A stretch of DNA of 64,000 nucleotides, taken from Caenorhabditis elegans. Taxonomy: Eukaryota; Nematoda; Chromadorea; Rhabditida; Rhabditidae. The position numbers were made by a program, and so were the translations under genes. Shown here in pieces: positions 62,137 through 64,000 of this stretch (positions are counted from its first letter, which is position 1; every line of letters begins with the position of its first letter). Below the pieces are notes generated by a model that had not been told where the DNA came from, searched no databases, and saw only the letters and a program-made list of their open reading frames with translations. The stretch is taken from the NCBI RefSeq assembly GCF_000002985.6, contig NC_003279.8:3720001-3784000 (forward strand). The letters run 5' to 3'.

Positions 62137-63180
62137 ATGGGAAGAGATAGCCCGCGAGATAGACGTCACAGAGATCGATCGCCAGGTTTGATTTTCTGTT
62201 AAAATAATAATTTTTATTTTTAAAACGTTTTAGAAAGAAGACGCCGCTCTCGATCGCGCTCGAGAGATCGCCAAACCCGACGTGATACCAGAAGAGATGA
62301 CAGTCCAAAAATTAAAAGAGAAGTGAAGGAAGAACAGTTTAGTGATAAGTGAGTTTAACATAAAATTATTTTACTCAAAAATGTAATCCTTTAGTGACTC
62401 GCCAAGACGTCGACGTGATGATAGAGGTGGCCGACGGGATGATCGTAGAGACAATCGGAGAGATGATAGACGAGATCATCGAGATGATCGTGGCGACAGA
62501 GATCGGCGTGATAACTTCAGAAGGCCGGATCCAGTTCGAGAAGACGGAAAGCAGTATGGATTGGAAAAGAAAGAAGAGAATTGGGGAAAGCCAGAGGAGC
62601 CGGCGAAGGAGAAAGAGAAAGTGAATCTGGGGACATCAGGAGCCTTGACAGAGGACACGAACACATTTCGAGGTGTCGTTATCAAGTATAATGAGCCTCC
62701 GGAAGCGAAAAAACCGAATGCCAGGTGGAGACTGTACCCATTCAAAGGAGAAGAGTCACTTCAGGTTCTTTATATTCATCGACAGTCTGCATATCTCATC
62801 GGAAGAGATCACAAGATTGCAGATATTCCAGTGGATCACCCGAGCTGTAGCAAACAGCATGCAGTTCTACAATTCAGGTGAGTTCAGAGATTAGTTTTGA
62901 ATAAAAATGTAGATTTCTCCCTTTCAGATCGATGCCATTCACCCGAGACGATGGAACTAAAGCTCGTCGAATTATGCCGTACATTATTGATTTGGGAAGT
63001 GGAAATGGGACGTTTCTGAACGAGAAAAAGATCGAGCCTCAAAGGTACATTGAACTACAAGAGAAGGACATGCTCAAGTTTGGATTCTCGACTCGTGAAT
63101 ATGTTGTGATGAAGGAGCGAGAGATTACGGAAGAAGAGCTCGCAGAAGGAGAAGATGTTAAAAAGGAAGAATCTGATTGA
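62137..63180 (+). CDS. SNIP1/Pml1-like FHA-domain protein with RD/RS-rich N-terminus
   Basis: SNIP1 and its yeast relative Pml1 belong to the spliceosome-associated RES complex. Exons 62137-62185, 62234-62348, 62395-62877 and 62928-63180 give 299 aa. The first 100 residues are Arg/Asp/Ser-rich (MGRDSPRDRRHRDRSP, then repeated RRDDR). A conserved linker follows (NTFRGVVIKYNEPPEAKKP, RWRLYPFKGEE). The FHA domain spans about 185-285 with the expected motifs YLIGRDHKIADIP, SCSKQHAVLQFR and LGSGNGTFLN, so the phosphopeptide-binding residues (Arg, Ser, His, Asn) are intact. The acidic C-terminus ends VKKEESD. I recall this locus as the worm SNIP1 homologue but know no standard gene name for it. Confidence 0.92.
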
Positions 63181-63947
63181 TTGTTTTTTGCCTGTTTGAA
63201 TTGTTTTTCTTTCTGTAAAGTATTTTGTTCTCACTTTTTTCGTTGTTGAAATTGTAAGATTTTGATCACAATTTGAAAAATGATTCTAGATTTCAGATTA
63301 GTGACTTTCAGTCTCCCGCTACAAACAATTCCACGACATTTCGCTAAAAAAGAGGAAATGTGGATCAGTTATTGGAAGTTGCTTTCAGAAAAGAAGAAAT
63401 TGGTTACTGTACCGTTTAAAGGCGCACACAACTTTGGTTAATGCAAGAAGGTGTGCGGATTAAAAGAGTATTGTAATTTCAAAATTTCGTTGCTTTGGAA
63501 TTTTCATAGTTTTTCAATAGAAATATTTTTTTTTTACATTTTAAAGAAAAACTTGAATGAAACTATGAAAAATCAGAAAAAATCAGAAGCATCGAGAATT
63601 TGAAATTACAGTACTAAATATTTAAAGGCGCATGCCTTTTCGCTTTGAACAAGTGTTTGTCGTGTCGAGACCGGGTACCGTATTTTTAGCGCAAAATTTT
63701 GCGGCTGGGTAATAAATTTAAGAAAACTTGAAAAAATCACTATTTCCGTGACAACTTTATTTTGGAAAAATAGGACTATAATTAAATTTTATTTAAAAAA
63801 TTAATAGAAGATTTTCAAATAATTCGTGAAACCGAAAAAATTAAGTAGTTCACGGACACCATCTCCAACACACCACTGGCCAGTTCTATCAATCAGTTTT
63901 CGGTTCGTTTAAACTCGAAGAACAGTCTTGACCAACACGAGATGTAT
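63181..63947. terminator. Convergent 3' intergenic region
   Basis: It contains the SNIP1-like 3' UTR, an inverted repeat (63405-63695), and a minus-strand AATAAA at about 63762-63756 (read as ccaaaataaag on that strand). The AATAAA fits the 3' end of the gene entering from the right. Confidence 0.5.
63405..63695. repeat. Inverted repeat of GGTACCGT / GCGCCTTTAAA family
   Basis: The left side has actgtaccgtttaaaggcgc. The right side has aaaggcgcatgcc, then gtgtcgagaccgggtaccgt. The ends form an inverted pair, and the arrangement resembles the copies at 22790-23076 and 60870-61180. Confidence 0.65.
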
Positions 63948-64000
63948 TCACTTTTGACGCTCCTCTTCGTCCTCTTCTTCTCTGGAAGCACTCTGCTCGT
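63948..64000 (-). CDS. C-terminal end of an unidentified minus-strand gene (partial)
   Basis: Reading leftward from the window edge, one minus-strand frame gives EQSASREEEDEEERQK then TGA at 63950-63948, a typical acidic protein tail. A minus-strand AATAAA lies about 190 bases beyond the stop. The opposite strand has an ATG at 63942 opening a hydrophobic, signal-like frame (MYSLLTLLFVLFFSGSTLLV), so the strand is not certain. The neighbouring worm gene is recalled as the patched-related ptr-2, but nothing in 53 bases can confirm it. Confidence 0.45.
   Translation of the reverse strand, partial: EQSASREEEDEEERQK

Overview
The window is nuclear DNA of a Caenorhabditis nematode, almost certainly C. 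elegans chromosome I. The evidence is AT-rich DNA, short introns with TTTTCAG acceptors, SL-type trans-splice acceptors before start codons, and several genes whose spliced products I recognise. Three reconstructed lengths agree with the lengths I remember for the worm proteins: GLH-4 at 1156 aa, INX-13 at 385 aa and INX-12 at 408 aa; SLD-2 at 249 aa also fits. All exon models were built by hand from splice sites and reading-frame continuity. No database search was run.

Layout, left to right. Positions 1-7 kb hold the first coding exon of a leftward gene (probably lin-59) and a 6-kb divergent intergenic region with a palindrome and a MITE-like element. Positions 7-12.8 kb hold the Vasa-like helicase gene glh-4 and, close behind it on the same strand, a RING/B-box tail-anchored protein gene, possibly in one operon. 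Positions 13.6-20.3 kb hold the La-related gene larp-5 on the minus strand, with a 570-bp palindrome in its last intron. sld-2 lies at 21.5-22.5 kb. At 25.6-28.1 kb a gene with five DPNYQTLAGLN-type repeats has a 1.5-kb inverted repeat in its first intron, and the loop of that repeat carries a stray MATH-domain exon. inx-13 and inx-12 lie in tandem on the minus strand (28.7-39 kb).

The span 39-49.7 kb is gene-poor. It has a 1.25-kb inverted repeat, candidate terminal exons of a minus-strand gene, and a 2.8-kb minisatellite of about 112 units of 25 bp. asic-1 (DEG/ENaC channel) follows at 49.7-53.9 kb, then a short acyl-CoA synthetase-like gene flanked by two tiny secreted-peptide genes, ric-19 (ICA69 homologue, minus), a SNIP1-like FHA gene, and the 3' end of another minus-strand gene at the right edge.

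The genes do not form one pathway. They cover germ granules (glh-4), RNA binding (larp-5), replication initiation (sld-2), gap junctions (inx-12, inx-13), sensory channels (asic-1), dense-core vesicles (ric-19) and splicing (SNIP1-like). The least explained parts are the inverted repeat with the captured MATH exon, the inverted repeat next to candidate terminal exons, the long minisatellite, and the pair of secreted micro-peptides.
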